A stretch of DNA of 54,907 nucleotides from an uncultured Bacilli bacterium (lineage in GTDB: Bacteria > Bacillota_I > Bacilli_A > RF39 > UBA660): positions 1 to 54,907 of the forward strand of contig CANRPB010000003.1 in the NCBI GenBank assembly GCA_947632415.1, given 5' to 3'. The notes beneath the pieces were generated by a model. The model was not told the origin of the DNA and made no database searches. It worked only from the letters and a program-made list of their open reading frames with translations. Positions 17,096 to 24,470 of the stretch are shown here, piece by piece. Within the stretch, counting starts at the first letter, position 1. Each line of letters opens with the position of its first letter. The translations under genes and the position numbers were made by a program.

Positions 17096-17630
17096 ATGAA
17101 ACTTTTAGATGGGGGGGGCTCGGCATATAATAAATGCTTTTACCTCTCATTTTGATGCAGGTGTCTTTAAAATCGGTAAAGAAAGCAAGATAGATGATTG
17201 TTATTTCCCAGAACGCGGATGCATGATCGCTAATGTAAAATTTCATCATGAGTTTGAGGCTCCTCCTTTTGTTTTCATACAGTCTGTTCACGGCTTTGGC
17301 GCAGGATCGAACGTGTCTACCGAGATGCCTGACTATATTACCTCTAAAGGAGAGGTCTTGCACCCTGGAGAGTTGCAATCTAATACTTTTGCTAATAACA
17401 GAGCAGCTAAACAGATGTTAGCCAACTTTATGTGCACTGTGTCAGATCATCCCGCTAAAGATGGATTTAGAGCGTATTTAAGTATGGATGATATTACATG
17501 GAGTCAGATGACTACGTTAGATGACCCTCCGCAAGAAGTCCATGGGACGTGGGGTTTGGGCTTTTCTTGGTTTGCTTTCTTACCATTTGATAAAGATTTA
17601 GCCAACATTTCAGTTTATTCTTATAAATAA
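17096..17630 (+). CDS. Phase-variable tail-tip gene 2, H-type-lectin-like (OFF as sequenced)
   Basis: Starts at 17096 (AGGAGG, 7 bases). Eight G at 17111-17118 lead to a stop at 17153 after 19 residues. With seven G the protein reads MKLLDGGARHIINAFTS and continues to 17630, about 177 residues. Residues from about 45 on contain NVKFHHEFEAPPFVFIQSV and later WGLGFSWFAFLPF, which resemble the strands of H-type lectin domains (sugar-binding beta sandwiches). The coding sequence is clearly more GC-rich than its neighbours, suggesting recent acquisition of the lectin part. Likely a receptor-binding tip whose expression switches by G-tract slippage. Confidence 0.7.
17111..17118 (+). repeat. Poly-G tract (G8) in tail-tip gene 2
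   Basis: Eight consecutive G directly after the codons for MKLLD. Seven G gives the long open frame; eight and nine G give early stops. It has the same length and protein position as the tracts in the genes on either side. Confidence 0.8.
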
Positions 17631-17646
17631 TAACTAAGGAGAAAAA

Positions 17647-18060
17647 ATGACAAAGCTATTAGATCAGGGGGGGGCAACTTATTTAATAAATAAGTTTAAT
17701 AGTTCTGGTTTACAAGAATATCAAAAGAATAAAATACATCCGTTAGATAAATTTCTTCGTAAAGCAACAAATTATACAACTTTAGATACTATAGGGAGCA
17801 ATGCTAATACTCTATATTATAACTCTAATGTATGGGGTCAAGCAGATGGCAAAAAATATATTGGTATTCCTTCATCTGTAAGAGGTCGTTTTCATTTATT
17901 AACTTTTAATAGTGGTAATAGTGGCAATGCTTTGCAAAATATATTTCAAATATTAATTTGTCTTGATCCTCCTAAAGGGTTATTCTTTAGACAAAGTTGG
18001 GATAGATGGGAAAGTTGGTATCAAGTTCCTATAACAGAAGTAACTGATGTAATAAAATAA
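17647..18060 (+). CDS. Phase-variable tail-tip gene 3 (ON as sequenced)
   Basis: A 137-residue protein with AAGGAG 6 bases before the ATG. Its eight-G run (17667-17674) is in frame here and encodes the Gly-Gly of MTKLLDQGGATYLINKF, so the gene is open. The attachment motif is followed by a helix (GLQEYQKNKIHPLDKFL), then a beta-rich part with GRFHLLTFNSG and WDRWESWYQVP, which could be a small sugar-binding or knob-type tip. It ends just before a long TA repeat. Confidence 0.72.
   Translation: MTKLLDQGGATYLINKFNSSGLQEYQKNKIHPLDKFLRKATNYTTLDTIGSNANTLYYNSNVWGQADGKKYIGIPSSVRGRFHLLTFNSGNSGNALQNIFQILICLDPPKGLFFRQSWDRWESWYQVPITEVTDVIK
17667..17674 (+). repeat. Poly-G tract (G8) in tail-tip gene 3
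   Basis: Eight consecutive G, in frame in this copy. Loss or gain of one G would close the gene. Together with the other two tracts, at equal length only this gene is ON. Confidence 0.8.
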
Positions 18061-18063
18061 AAA

Positions 18064-18104
<41 letters not shown>

Positions 18105-18228
18105 GAGCATATAACAAACCATTTTTTCTGTAACAAAAACTTCAATTTTACCAAACATCATAATTAGCTTTTTGCATTAACAATAATTTGCAAAATGACA
18201 ATTATAAAATTTTTCAAAGGAGGGGTAT

Positions 18229-18765
18229 TTGGATTCTTTAACAAATTTATTGCAGCAATACTCCTTTGAAAGTATTTTTATTTTTATAATATTACTTGTT
18301 GTTGCTTTTAAATTTATTAGTGAAGCATTTGAATGGTTATGGGGAAAGATTAGAAAAGTGTCTAATAAACAATATAAGGAAGAGCACTTTGACGAAAAAT
18401 TCTCTAAGTTAGAAAAAAATATAAATAATCACTTTCAAAATTCTGACCAAAAGATGGTCGAATTAGAAGAAAGACTTAATTTACAATTTAATGAGTCTAA
18501 ACTAAGAATCCAGGATATTGATAATAGATTAATTGTTATGGAAGAACGTCAACAAGAAGCAACACGTTCTTATTTAATAGAATCATATCATAAATTCTGC
18601 AAAGAACTAAAAATAATAGATGAATTAAGTCTACAAGAAATAGAACGCCGTTATTTGTATTATAAAACAGCGGGTGGAGATGGTTTTATAGATAATTTAA
18701 TGGAAGAAATTAGAAATTTACCTTTAGCACCACTCGCAAATCAAAAGGAGGAGAATAATGATTAA
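18229..18765 (+). CDS. Membrane-anchored coiled-coil protein
   Basis: A 178-residue protein from a TTG start with a strong AAAGGAGGGG site. Residues 15-33 (IFIFIILLVVAFKFISEAF) form one membrane helix. Residues 50-125 are a heptad-like coiled coil, and a C-terminal helical part ends in NLPLAPLANQKEE. Small phage proteins with one membrane helix and a coiled coil near the lysis module often act with holins (XhlA-like), but no specific family is claimed. It overlaps the next gene by 8 bases. Confidence 0.5.
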   Translation: MDSLTNLLQQYSFESIFIFIILLVVAFKFISEAFEWLWGKIRKVSNKQYKEEHFDEKFSKLEKNINNHFQNSDQKMVELEERLNLQFNESKLRIQDIDNRLIVMEERQQEATRSYLIESYHKFCKELKIIDELSLQEIERRYLYYKTAGGDGFIDNLMEEIRNLPLAPLANQKEENND

Positions 18766-19543
18766 TTATTTAAAGACAAATGTTATTTTCCTCAAACATC
18801 TAGATCAAAAAATAGAGACTCCTGTTATAGCGGGGGCTGGTGAAGCAGGCGGCCGCAAATTAACTTTAGTTCTTACAGAAGAAGCCGCGGCCCGCTTAAC
18901 GCCTTTAACTCAAATATATTTAAACTGGAAACATTTAGATGTACCTAACCTTAAAGGTTTTAATATATTCACGCAAGAAGAGCCTATAGAATTGTCATGC
19001 GGGAAATTGTATCCTGTTTGGTCTATTGGATGGCCCGCCGCAATGAAACAAGAAGGTACTGTTCTTGCGAATATTGTATTTTTAGATGAACAAAGTAAAG
19101 ATGAATCTAATTCATTTGAAATAGAAATATTATCAGATATAGCTGGTAGCGAAGATTTAATGAATGAAGAAGATTTTTCTTTATTTGAAGAAATGTTACT
19201 TAAAATGAATAAGCAACTTGATAAAATAGAAAAACAACAAAAACAAATAGAAACAACTCTTAAAAAAGTAGAAAAATTGCAAGAACAATTAAACCAAGCT
19301 CAAAAGAATTTAGAAACTTGGCAAAAAGCTGTAGATGAAGAAATAGATACTCTTGAAAACGAATGGTTAGAGTTCTTAGAAGATCTTGATAATAATTATA
19401 AATATCGTATAGAAAAATTAGAAAAACAAATGTACTTATGGTATTCATACCATGGTTTATCTTATTATCCAAGATTTGATACTACTAATATAATAGAACC
19501 AGGTCTACCAGAATATGATGATTGGAATTATAATGGAATATAA
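18758..19543 (+). CDS. BppU-like baseplate upper protein
   Basis: A 261-residue protein (AAAGGAGGAG, 6 bases). Residues 1-130 match the pattern of the BppU N-terminal domain: an N-terminal strand, GRKLTLVLTEE, then YLNWKHLD and a C-terminal WPAAMKQEGTVLANIVFLD. Residues 145-215 form a Gln/Glu/Lys-rich coiled coil (LEKMNKQLDKIEKQQKQIE-like heptads) and a shorter second helix follows. BppU holds receptor-binding proteins on lactococcal-type baseplates. Its presence after the fibre genes supports a baseplate carrying exchangeable tips. Confidence 0.65.
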   Translation: MINYLKTNVIFLKHLDQKIETPVIAGAGEAGGRKLTLVLTEEAAARLTPLTQIYLNWKHLDVPNLKGFNIFTQEEPIELSCGKLYPVWSIGWPAAMKQEGTVLANIVFLDEQSKDESNSFEIEILSDIAGSEDLMNEEDFSLFEEMLLKMNKQLDKIEKQQKQIETTLKKVEKLQEQLNQAQKNLETWQKAVDEEIDTLENEWLEFLEDLDNNYKYRIEKLEKQMYLWYSYHGLSYYPRFDTTNIIEPGLPEYDDWNYNGI

Positions 19544-20045
19544 AGTTATTTCTTCTGACATAGATTGTTATGATAAACCTAATCTTTTTACTGGTAAAAT
19601 TATAGATTCAAAATCAAATGGTGATATTATTAATTTAGATAAAACTAATTTAATTTCAGGGAATTATACATGGGGGATATATCAAGATTCAAATTACCCT
19701 GAATTATCTGTATATATCCCAATCAAAGATAATAATAGCAATGATATTTATCTCATTCCAATAGTAGAGAATGAAATAAACTTAATAGGCGGACTTGAAC
19801 CAGTTTCTATTACTGTAGAACCTGGGATATATGAAATAATTGTATCTAGTTTACATATACGTTCTGGTCCTAGTTTAAGCGCTCCTATTGTAGGAAAATA
19901 TGTTAAAGGTCAACAAATAAATTTAGTTAATTATTTTAATATTGCGGATGGCATGATATGGGGCAAATTTTATACATCAGGTAGGTTTGAAAGATATATA
20001 GCTGTTCGCAATACAAATGGAAAAGTATATGCTAAGAGGATATAA
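19533..20045 (+). CDS. SH3b-domain protein of the baseplate/lysis region
   Basis: About 170 residues from the ATG at 19533; ATGs at 19515 and 19518 are also possible, and all overlap the BppU-like gene. The N-terminal ~95 residues are unrecognised. The C-terminal ~75 residues (SLHIRSGPSLSAPIVGKYVKG, then YFNIADGMIWGKF) form a bacterial SH3 domain, which usually binds cell-wall peptides. It may be a cell-wall-binding tail protein. No catalytic motif is seen. The stop overlaps the next start (ATAATG). Confidence 0.65.
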   Translation: MEYKVISSDIDCYDKPNLFTGKIIDSKSNGDIINLDKTNLISGNYTWGIYQDSNYPELSVYIPIKDNNSNDIYLIPIVENEINLIGGLEPVSITVEPGIYEIIVSSLHIRSGPSLSAPIVGKYVKGQQINLVNYFNIADGMIWGKFYTSGRFERYIAVRNTNGKVYAKRI

Positions 20046-20329
20046 TGAGTAAATTTGATGTAATTCTAATAATTATAGGATTATTTATTTTAGCTGCATG
20101 CGGAGCTGACTTTTGGTTAATTATTAATGATTATCCTGAATTTGGCGGTGGATTCTGGAGCGTAATTTTAGGAATAGCAACTGGCGAAGTTGTTTCATTT
20201 TCTATCTACCGCATGGTTAAACGTGTACAAGAAACTAAACTTCCCCGTGCTTTAACTGGCAAACATGCACTCATACAAGAAATGGAAGATACCGAAGAAA
20301 TAGAAGGAGTGAATACAGATGGAGCTTAA
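20045..20329 (+). CDS. Small two-helix membrane protein, possible holin component
   Basis: A 94-residue protein with two likely membrane helices (ILIIIGLFILAACGADFWLI at 6-25 and FWSVILGIATGEVVSFSIY at 36-55) and a charged C-terminal tail. Size, two helices and place just before a holin-like gene and an amidase suggest a holin or holin-regulator. The next gene starts within its last codons. Confidence 0.55.
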   Translation: MSKFDVILIIIGLFILAACGADFWLIINDYPEFGGGFWSVILGIATGEVVSFSIYRMVKRVQETKLPRALTGKHALIQEMEDTEEIEGVNTDGA

Positions 20330-20618
20330 AAACAAATTAATGAGCCGCAAATTTTGGATGGCAGTCGCTGCGTTTCTTGCTTCTATTGGAAGTTCAATAG
20401 CTGGCTTTGCTACACAAAATGAAGTTTTAGCTACTGCTGGTATTATTTGTTCAGTAGTTTCTGCGGCTATTTATGCGGCTAGTGAAGCATATATAGATGC
20501 GGCTAGTGTTGAGGCTAACCAAAGTATTACAACTACTAATGTAACTGCTTCAAGTAATTCTAAAGAGACGGTAGAGAAGATTCTTACTCCTACTGTTGCA
20601 ACAGAAGTGGTAGAATAA
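20319..20618 (+). CDS. Holin
   Basis: A 99-residue protein: MSRKFWMAVAAFLASIGSSI starts a first membrane helix and VLATAGIICSVVSAAIYAAS a second, followed by EAYIDAAS and a polar tail. The pattern of a short polar start, two helices and a final polar segment directly before the endolysin is that of phage holins common in Clostridia. It would make membrane pores that release the amidase at 20715. It overlaps genes on both sides, so the lysis genes form one translational unit. Confidence 0.72.
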   Translation: MELKNKLMSRKFWMAVAAFLASIGSSIAGFATQNEVLATAGIICSVVSAAIYAASEAYIDAASVEANQSITTTNVTASSNSKETVEKILTPTVATEVVE

Positions 20619-20731
20619 TGGCAGAAGAATTAACTCAAATTTTTGATATACCTTTAAAAGAAGGTGAAGAAGCTACTCTAGCTACTGAAGAAGAATTATC
20701 ATGCGGAAGAGGGGATGACGAAGATGAGTAA
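20618..20731 (+). CDS. Small acidic protein between holin and endolysin
   Basis: A 37-residue frame starting MAEELTQIFDIP. Its ATG overlaps the holin stop (TAATG) and its end overlaps the amidase start. It is very acidic (many Glu/Asp) with one Cys. It could be a real small protein or only a coupling frame whose translation brings ribosomes to the amidase start. Confidence 0.45.
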   Translation: MAEELTQIFDIPLKEGEEATLATEEELSCGRGDDEDE

Positions 20732-21683
20732 TAGCTCTTTAGTAAGCTATACTAAACTAAGTCCTAACTATTCTAATCGTACAGAAAAAATTTCTAAAAT
20801 CACTGTCCATTATATGGCAGGCAATTTATCGGTAGAGACATGCGGCGAAGTATTTGCACCATCTTCAAGACAAGCATCTTCTAATTATGGTATTGGCTCT
20901 GATGGTCGAGTGGGTATGTATGTACCCGAAGATAAACGTGCTTGGACGTCTTCAAGTGCCTGGAATGACCAAAGAGCAGTAACTATTGAAGTTGCTAATA
21001 CTGATAGTTATGGTACTTTTACAACAGCTGCTTGGAATACACTTATTGATTTAGCTGTAGATATTTGTAAACGTAATGGAATTACTTCACTTAATTTTAC
21101 AGGGGATAAAAATGGTTCCGTTACTTGGCATTGTATGTTTTCTGCTACAAGTTGCCCAGGTCAATATTTTAAAAATAATACACAACGATTTGTACAAGAG
21201 GTAAATGTAAAATTGGCGCCAGCAAAACAACGTACACATAAATTACAAATTTGGGATTGGTCTAATAATACCAATCAAAAATTCTGGTATCGCTCATTAG
21301 GCAATAACTTATATGGCATTCGTTCAGTTGCTACTAATGAGTGGATTAGTGATCCAAATTCTTCAACAACTCAAACTGATGCAGAAACTTGGGGCGGAGC
21401 AGATAATGGTACTGCTACTGATGATCCAAGAGATCCACAAATTTTAGTATTTGAAAAAGTACATGAACTTGGCGGATATTATATTCATCCACAAGTTGCT
21501 CCTAATCTTTCATTAGATGTCGCGGGCGGTAGTACAACTAATGGTACCAAAGTACAATGGTATCCAAGTAATAAAACTCTCGCGCAAGAATGGCACTTTA
21601 TCCCTGCCGATGGAAATGCTTATTATATTATTAATGCGGCAACCGGCAAAGCCTTAGATATGAAAGGCGGGGGTTGGGTCTAA
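20715..21683 (+). CDS. Endolysin: N-acetylmuramoyl-L-alanine amidase with ricin-type lectin domain
   Basis: A 322-residue protein from the ATG at 20715 (GGAAGAGGGG before it); an ATG at 20724 is a possible shorter start. Residues 25-155 form an amidase_2/PGRP domain: ITVHYMAG holds the first zinc His, RAVTIEVAN the central strand, and TWHCMFSATSCPGQYF the second zinc ligand region and Cys. Residues 170-320 form a ricin-B-like carbohydrate-binding domain with repeated KLQIWDWS, NLSLDVAGGS and GKALDMKGG motifs. It cuts peptidoglycan stem peptides at lysis. Last gene of the rightward operon, followed by a terminator. Confidence 0.88.
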   Translation: MTKMSNSSLVSYTKLSPNYSNRTEKISKITVHYMAGNLSVETCGEVFAPSSRQASSNYGIGSDGRVGMYVPEDKRAWTSSSAWNDQRAVTIEVANTDSYGTFTTAAWNTLIDLAVDICKRNGITSLNFTGDKNGSVTWHCMFSATSCPGQYFKNNTQRFVQEVNVKLAPAKQRTHKLQIWDWSNNTNQKFWYRSLGNNLYGIRSVATNEWISDPNSSTTQTDAETWGGADNGTATDDPRDPQILVFEKVHELGGYYIHPQVAPNLSLDVAGGSTTNGTKVQWYPSNKTLAQEWHFIPADGNAYYIINAATGKALDMKGGGWV

Positions 21684-21692
21684 AATAAGAAA

Positions 21693-21726
21693 TGGAGACC
21701 AGTCGAAGCTGGCCTCCATTTTTTTT
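21693..21726 (+). terminator. Rho-independent terminator of the late operon
   Basis: Stem TGGAGaCCAG / CTGGcCTCCA with a 6-base loop and one mismatch, followed by eight T. It begins 10 bases after the endolysin stop. Confidence 0.85.
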
Positions 21727-21769
21727 ATGCGCGTGTAGGAAAACCGAAGCCCAAGTCGCGAAATTACGG

Positions 21770-21794
21770 TATTTGCCGCTTATAGCGGCAAATA
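21770..21794. terminator. Hairpin between the convergent operons
   Basis: A perfect 10-bp inverted repeat TATTTGCCGC-TTATA-GCGGCAAATA with no strong T run on either side. It stands between the two terminators and may back up transcription arrest. Function is inferred. Confidence 0.5.
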
Positions 21795-21797
21795 CTA

Positions 21798-21832
21798 AAA
21801 GGGGTAGTATGCAGAAAGCATACTACCCCTTT
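21798..21832 (-). terminator. Terminator of the leftward operon
   Basis: A perfect 15-bp stem (AAAGGGGTAGTATGC / GCATACTACCCCTTT) with loop AGAAA. On the minus strand it is followed by a short T run. The stop codon of the last leftward gene lies within the stem. It may work in both directions. Confidence 0.75.
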
Positions 21833-22308
21833 ATTACTTTCTTCTCTATAAGTCCTGCGATTCCAATAGCAATAGAATCTGCTTCATCTTCTGTAACATC
21901 TTTATTAAATACTGTTTTTATCCATTGCACGCATCCCTGTTTCTGTTCTACACGAGTTTTACCAAATTTAACTCCATATTTATCGCTAATAACTTTGCGC
22001 CAATGTGATGGAAGCATTGCCGCGTATTTAACATCATTAAAATAGCACCATAATAAAATCGTTGCTTGTACAAATGCTAATTTTTTATATGTTTCTAAAT
22101 TAGGTTGTTTATAACAATCTTCAAAAAACAAATAATTAAAATTATATTCATTATGCAAATTATTAAGTTCTTGCCAAATTTGTCCTAATCTTTGCTCTAT
22201 TGGAGCCACACCATTTGTTTCCCAAGTACTAGTTTTAATTAATTTTCCTTGGTCGTTAAAAATACTCCAACCTGTAACTCTCAGAGCATTGTCTAAACTT
22301 AAATACAT
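21823..22308 (-). CDS. RuvC-like Holliday junction resolvase
   Basis: A 161-residue RNase H-fold nuclease. Acidic residues stand at the expected places: LSLDNALRVTGWSIF (first Asp, residue ~5), NYLFFEDCY (Glu-Asp, about residue 63) and EDEADSIAIG (C-terminal Glu/Asp pair, about residue 145). Phage RuvC-like enzymes cut branched DNA before packaging and during recombination. Start ATG has AAGGA 6 bases upstream. It is the last gene of the leftward operon, with its stop in the terminator stem. Confidence 0.82.
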   Translation of the reverse strand: MYLSLDNALRVTGWSIFNDQGKLIKTSTWETNGVAPIEQRLGQIWQELNNLHNEYNFNYLFFEDCYKQPNLETYKKLAFVQATILLWCYFNDVKYAAMLPSHWRKVISDKYGVKFGKTRVEQKQGCVQWIKTVFNKDVTEDEADSIAIGIAGLIEKKVIKG

Positions 22309-22316
22309 AATAATCC

Positions 22317-22538
22317 TTATTTCTTATCGTATACTTCCTCAACTTTTTTTATATATTTTGTCCAATGTTGATTTTTAATATACGTGACATAGCAATCAGG
22401 ACAAATAATATAATGAGATGGCTTATGAGTTTCACGAGAAAGCTGCGGATGTTGCACTTTTAAATCTCGCCATAACTTATATTCATCTTTATGTTCTTTA
22501 TACGGCTTACCGCATATAGAACAATTAGGTAACTGCAT
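22317..22538 (-). CDS. Small zinc-ribbon protein
   Basis: A 73-residue protein with two Cys pairs, CSICGKPY (residues 6-9) and CPDC (about residues 50-53), which would bind one zinc ion. No further family is recognised. It is closely packed between the resolvase and dUTPase genes and may bind DNA or RNA. Confidence 0.6.
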   Translation of the reverse strand: MQLPNCSICGKPYKEHKDEYKLWRDLKVQHPQLSRETHKPSHYIICPDCYVTYIKNQHWTKYIKKVEEVYDKK

Positions 22539-22540
22539 AA

Positions 22541-23050
22541 CTATGCTCCTGTACTACCAAATCCTCCACGGTTAGCATTGCCAAGATTTTTTACTGATTC
22601 AAAAAGTAATTGCGGTTGTCTTTCCATAATACGGAATTGACACAATCTTGTATCTTTTGGAATGACAATTTCATCATCTCGTAAACCAATAACTGGCATT
22701 TGCCAAATATCATTATCACCACAATAGCTACTATCAATAATTCCGATATGATTAGCTTGAATAATTCCCCACTTTTTAAAGGTAGAAGAACGAGGAACAA
22801 GCCACGCTTCTGTGTTGGGAGGAAGTTGCATAGCCACACCAAGATTAACTAAAGTTAATTCTCCCTTTTTTACCGTAGTATCTTCATAAACGTATAAATC
22901 TACCCAATCACCTTTATCATTATGCTTTAATTCATGGGCTCCTTCTAAATATTTAATCCGCACCATGTGCCCAATAGTGATAATATCGTTTTCAGAAAGC
23001 TGATCTACGATAACTTGAAAAGGAAAATTTCCATTTGTATAAAATTCCAT
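22541..23050 (-). CDS. dut: dUTPase (trimeric dUTP diphosphatase)
   Basis: A 169-residue protein with all five dUTPase motifs in order: WVDLYV (1), VPRSSTFKKWGI (2), GIIDSSYCGD (3, with catalytic Asp), KDTRLCQFRI (4) and the glycine-rich tail RGGFGSTG (5). It hydrolyses dUTP to dUMP and pyrophosphate, keeping uracil out of phage DNA and feeding thymidylate synthesis. Motif 3 has Ser-Ser-Tyr where many enzymes have Ala-Gly-Tyr, a modest variation. Confidence 0.93.
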   Translation of the reverse strand: MEFYTNGNFPFQVIVDQLSENDIITIGHMVRIKYLEGAHELKHNDKGDWVDLYVYEDTTVKKGELTLVNLGVAMQLPPNTEAWLVPRSSTFKKWGIIQANHIGIIDSSYCGDNDIWQMPVIGLRDDEIVIPKDTRLCQFRIMERQPQLLFESVKNLGNANRGGFGSTGA

Positions 23051-23316
23051 TATTCTTCTACAATTCTACTCTTTTGAATATAATCAATATGATCTAAAGG
23101 ATAATCAGGATCAGCTAATTTATTAAATATAAATTTATATTTTACTTGATAATAAGTTTCATCTAATTTTTTATTATATTTCTCTGCCCATGAGAATGTT
23201 GCTAAAGTGCATCCAAGCTGTTCAGCTTCTTCTTGAATTTGTTTATGAAATTGTTCAACATCATCCATACTCTCTAGCCGCATCTCATTCGTAGAAGATA
23301 CTAGGAACTTAATCAT
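23050..23316 (-). CDS. Small protein of unknown function
   Basis: An 88-residue protein (AAAAAGGAG site) beginning MIKFLVSSTNEMRLESMDDVEQ. An N-terminal strand and a helix with an acidic face (DDVEQFHKQIQEEAEQLG), then a strand-rich end. No family is recognised. It overlaps the dUTPase start by one base, so it is in the same operon. Confidence 0.5.
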   Translation of the reverse strand: MIKFLVSSTNEMRLESMDDVEQFHKQIQEEAEQLGCTLATFSWAEKYNKKLDETYYQVKYKFIFNKLADPDYPLDHIDYIQKSRIVEE

Positions 23317-23328
23317 TAATTCTCCTTT

Positions 23329-23577
23329 TTACTCCGCTATAAGTTTAACTCTACTATGCTCAAAATAATTTGATAATTTTTTATAAAGAGGTTCATAATA
23401 GTGTTTATTGCCTTTGATAACTACTTCATCTAATTTAGTCCTATTAAATAACGCGGGAAGCGGCATATCACTTAGTAGCGTAGGCATCCACATAGTACCT
23501 TGCTCAGCAATGCCTGCATTATCCATCAAAATATACTTAATTCCAATAGGAGAAGTAATTAATACTAGACTTGTCAT
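23329..23577 (-). CDS. Small protein of unknown function, ribonuclease-H-like strand pattern
   Basis: An 82-residue protein starting MTSLVLITSPIGIKYILMD; the ATG overlaps the upstream stop (TAATG), which favours this start over one 18 bases earlier. The alternation of strands followed by LDEVVIKGNKHYYEPLYKKL suggests a small alpha/beta fold like proteins that copy part of the actin/RNase H fold. No function is claimed. Confidence 0.45.
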   Translation of the reverse strand: MTSLVLITSPIGIKYILMDNAGIAEQGTMWMPTLLSDMPLPALFNRTKLDEVVIKGNKHYYEPLYKKLSNYFEHSRVKLIAE

Positions 23578-23945
23578 TAAACAACCACCACCCAATCATC
23601 ACATGGGAAAAATGCATACATATTTACTTGTCCATTATCTCTGCGAACCCAGCATTCAAAGAAATTTGAAGCATGAGAAAAAGCAATTTCTAAAATAACG
23701 CCTCTACTTTCAAGTACTTCTTTTATTTCTTCAGTAAGTTCAAATAATTTTTCGTGCTCCATATAAAAAATAGTATAGTCATTTAATTCTCTACAAAGCA
23801 ACATATAATATTTTTGTTGCGTAAGAGATGCCCATTCTGCACAATGCTTAAGTTCTTGTCGCAAAATAGGCTCTGCAGGCGGCTCAATATGTTGAAAAGC
23901 AGTTTGATTTAAACTATATGTAGTCCCAAGTTCTACTTCAGTCAT
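23577..23945 (-). CDS. Hypothetical protein
   Basis: A 122-residue protein, first gene of a transcription unit that begins at the promoter 23973-24001. It mixes helices and strands, ends in a run of valines and shows no motif I recognise. Ribosome site AAAGGA lies 7 bases before the ATG. Confidence 0.5.
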   Translation of the reverse strand: MTEVELGTTYSLNQTAFQHIEPPAEPILRQELKHCAEWASLTQQKYYMLLCRELNDYTIFYMEHEKLFELTEEIKEVLESRGVILEIAFSHASNFFECWVRRDNGQVNMYAFFPCDDWVVVV

Positions 23946-23972
23946 ATATAATCCTTTCTAATTTCTATAAAT

Positions 23973-24001
23973 ATTATACCATAAAATTTTTATTCATGCA
24001 A
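23973..24001 (-). promoter_or_regulatory. Sigma-70-type promoter
   Basis: TTGCAT, 17 bases, TATAAT on the minus strand, ending about 28 bases before the start at 23945. It overlaps the last codons of nrdG. Confidence 0.7.
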
Positions 24002-24470
24002 GTTATATATGACTTGATTAGAACTTCCGCGGAATTTCAATCCCAAATCTTTTAACTCTTCTATGAATGGTCCAGCTACTAAATAATCAATTTTGCTTAT
24101 TAAATCTTGCAGTAATTCATTTTTTTGTTTTTTAATATATTCATAAGTATAACCAGTATATAACCAAATTTTTATATCTGGCCGCTTATTTTTTATTTTA
24201 TCTAATAATTGATTAAGTTCATACCAATTAAAAGGCTCTAAAGGCTCACCGCCAAGGATACTAAATCTTTTTATAATGGGATTTTGTACATAAGATAATA
24301 TTTTCTCTTCTTCTATTGGAGTCCATACTTTTCCACTATCAAAGTCCCATGTTTCTGGTTGAAAACATCCTTTACAGCGAATAGAGCTAAGAGCAGCCTT
24401 GAACAAACAACGCAACACCTATTCCTTCTCCATTAGATATATCAAGCGGTCTGATCGTGGCATACCTCAT
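23990..24470 (-). pseudogene. nrdG: Anaerobic ribonucleotide reductase activase NrdG, frame broken at the Fe-S motif
   Basis: The true start is the ATG at 24470 (AGGAGGTG site), giving MRYATIRPLDISNGEGIGV, ALFVQGCS and then a stop at 24387. A second frame resumes with RCKGCFQPETWDFDSGK and runs to 23990 with GGEPLEPFN and LVAGPFIEE, all typical of NrdG. Between the codons for GC and RC lie 7 extra bases; removing CTCTTAG restores GCSIRCKGC, the Cys-x3-Cys-x2-Cys motif for the 4Fe-4S cluster. NrdG makes the glycyl radical on NrdD. As it stands the gene should not give active enzyme unless the extra bases are bypassed. The break is next to a homing endonuclease gene. Confidence 0.8.
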
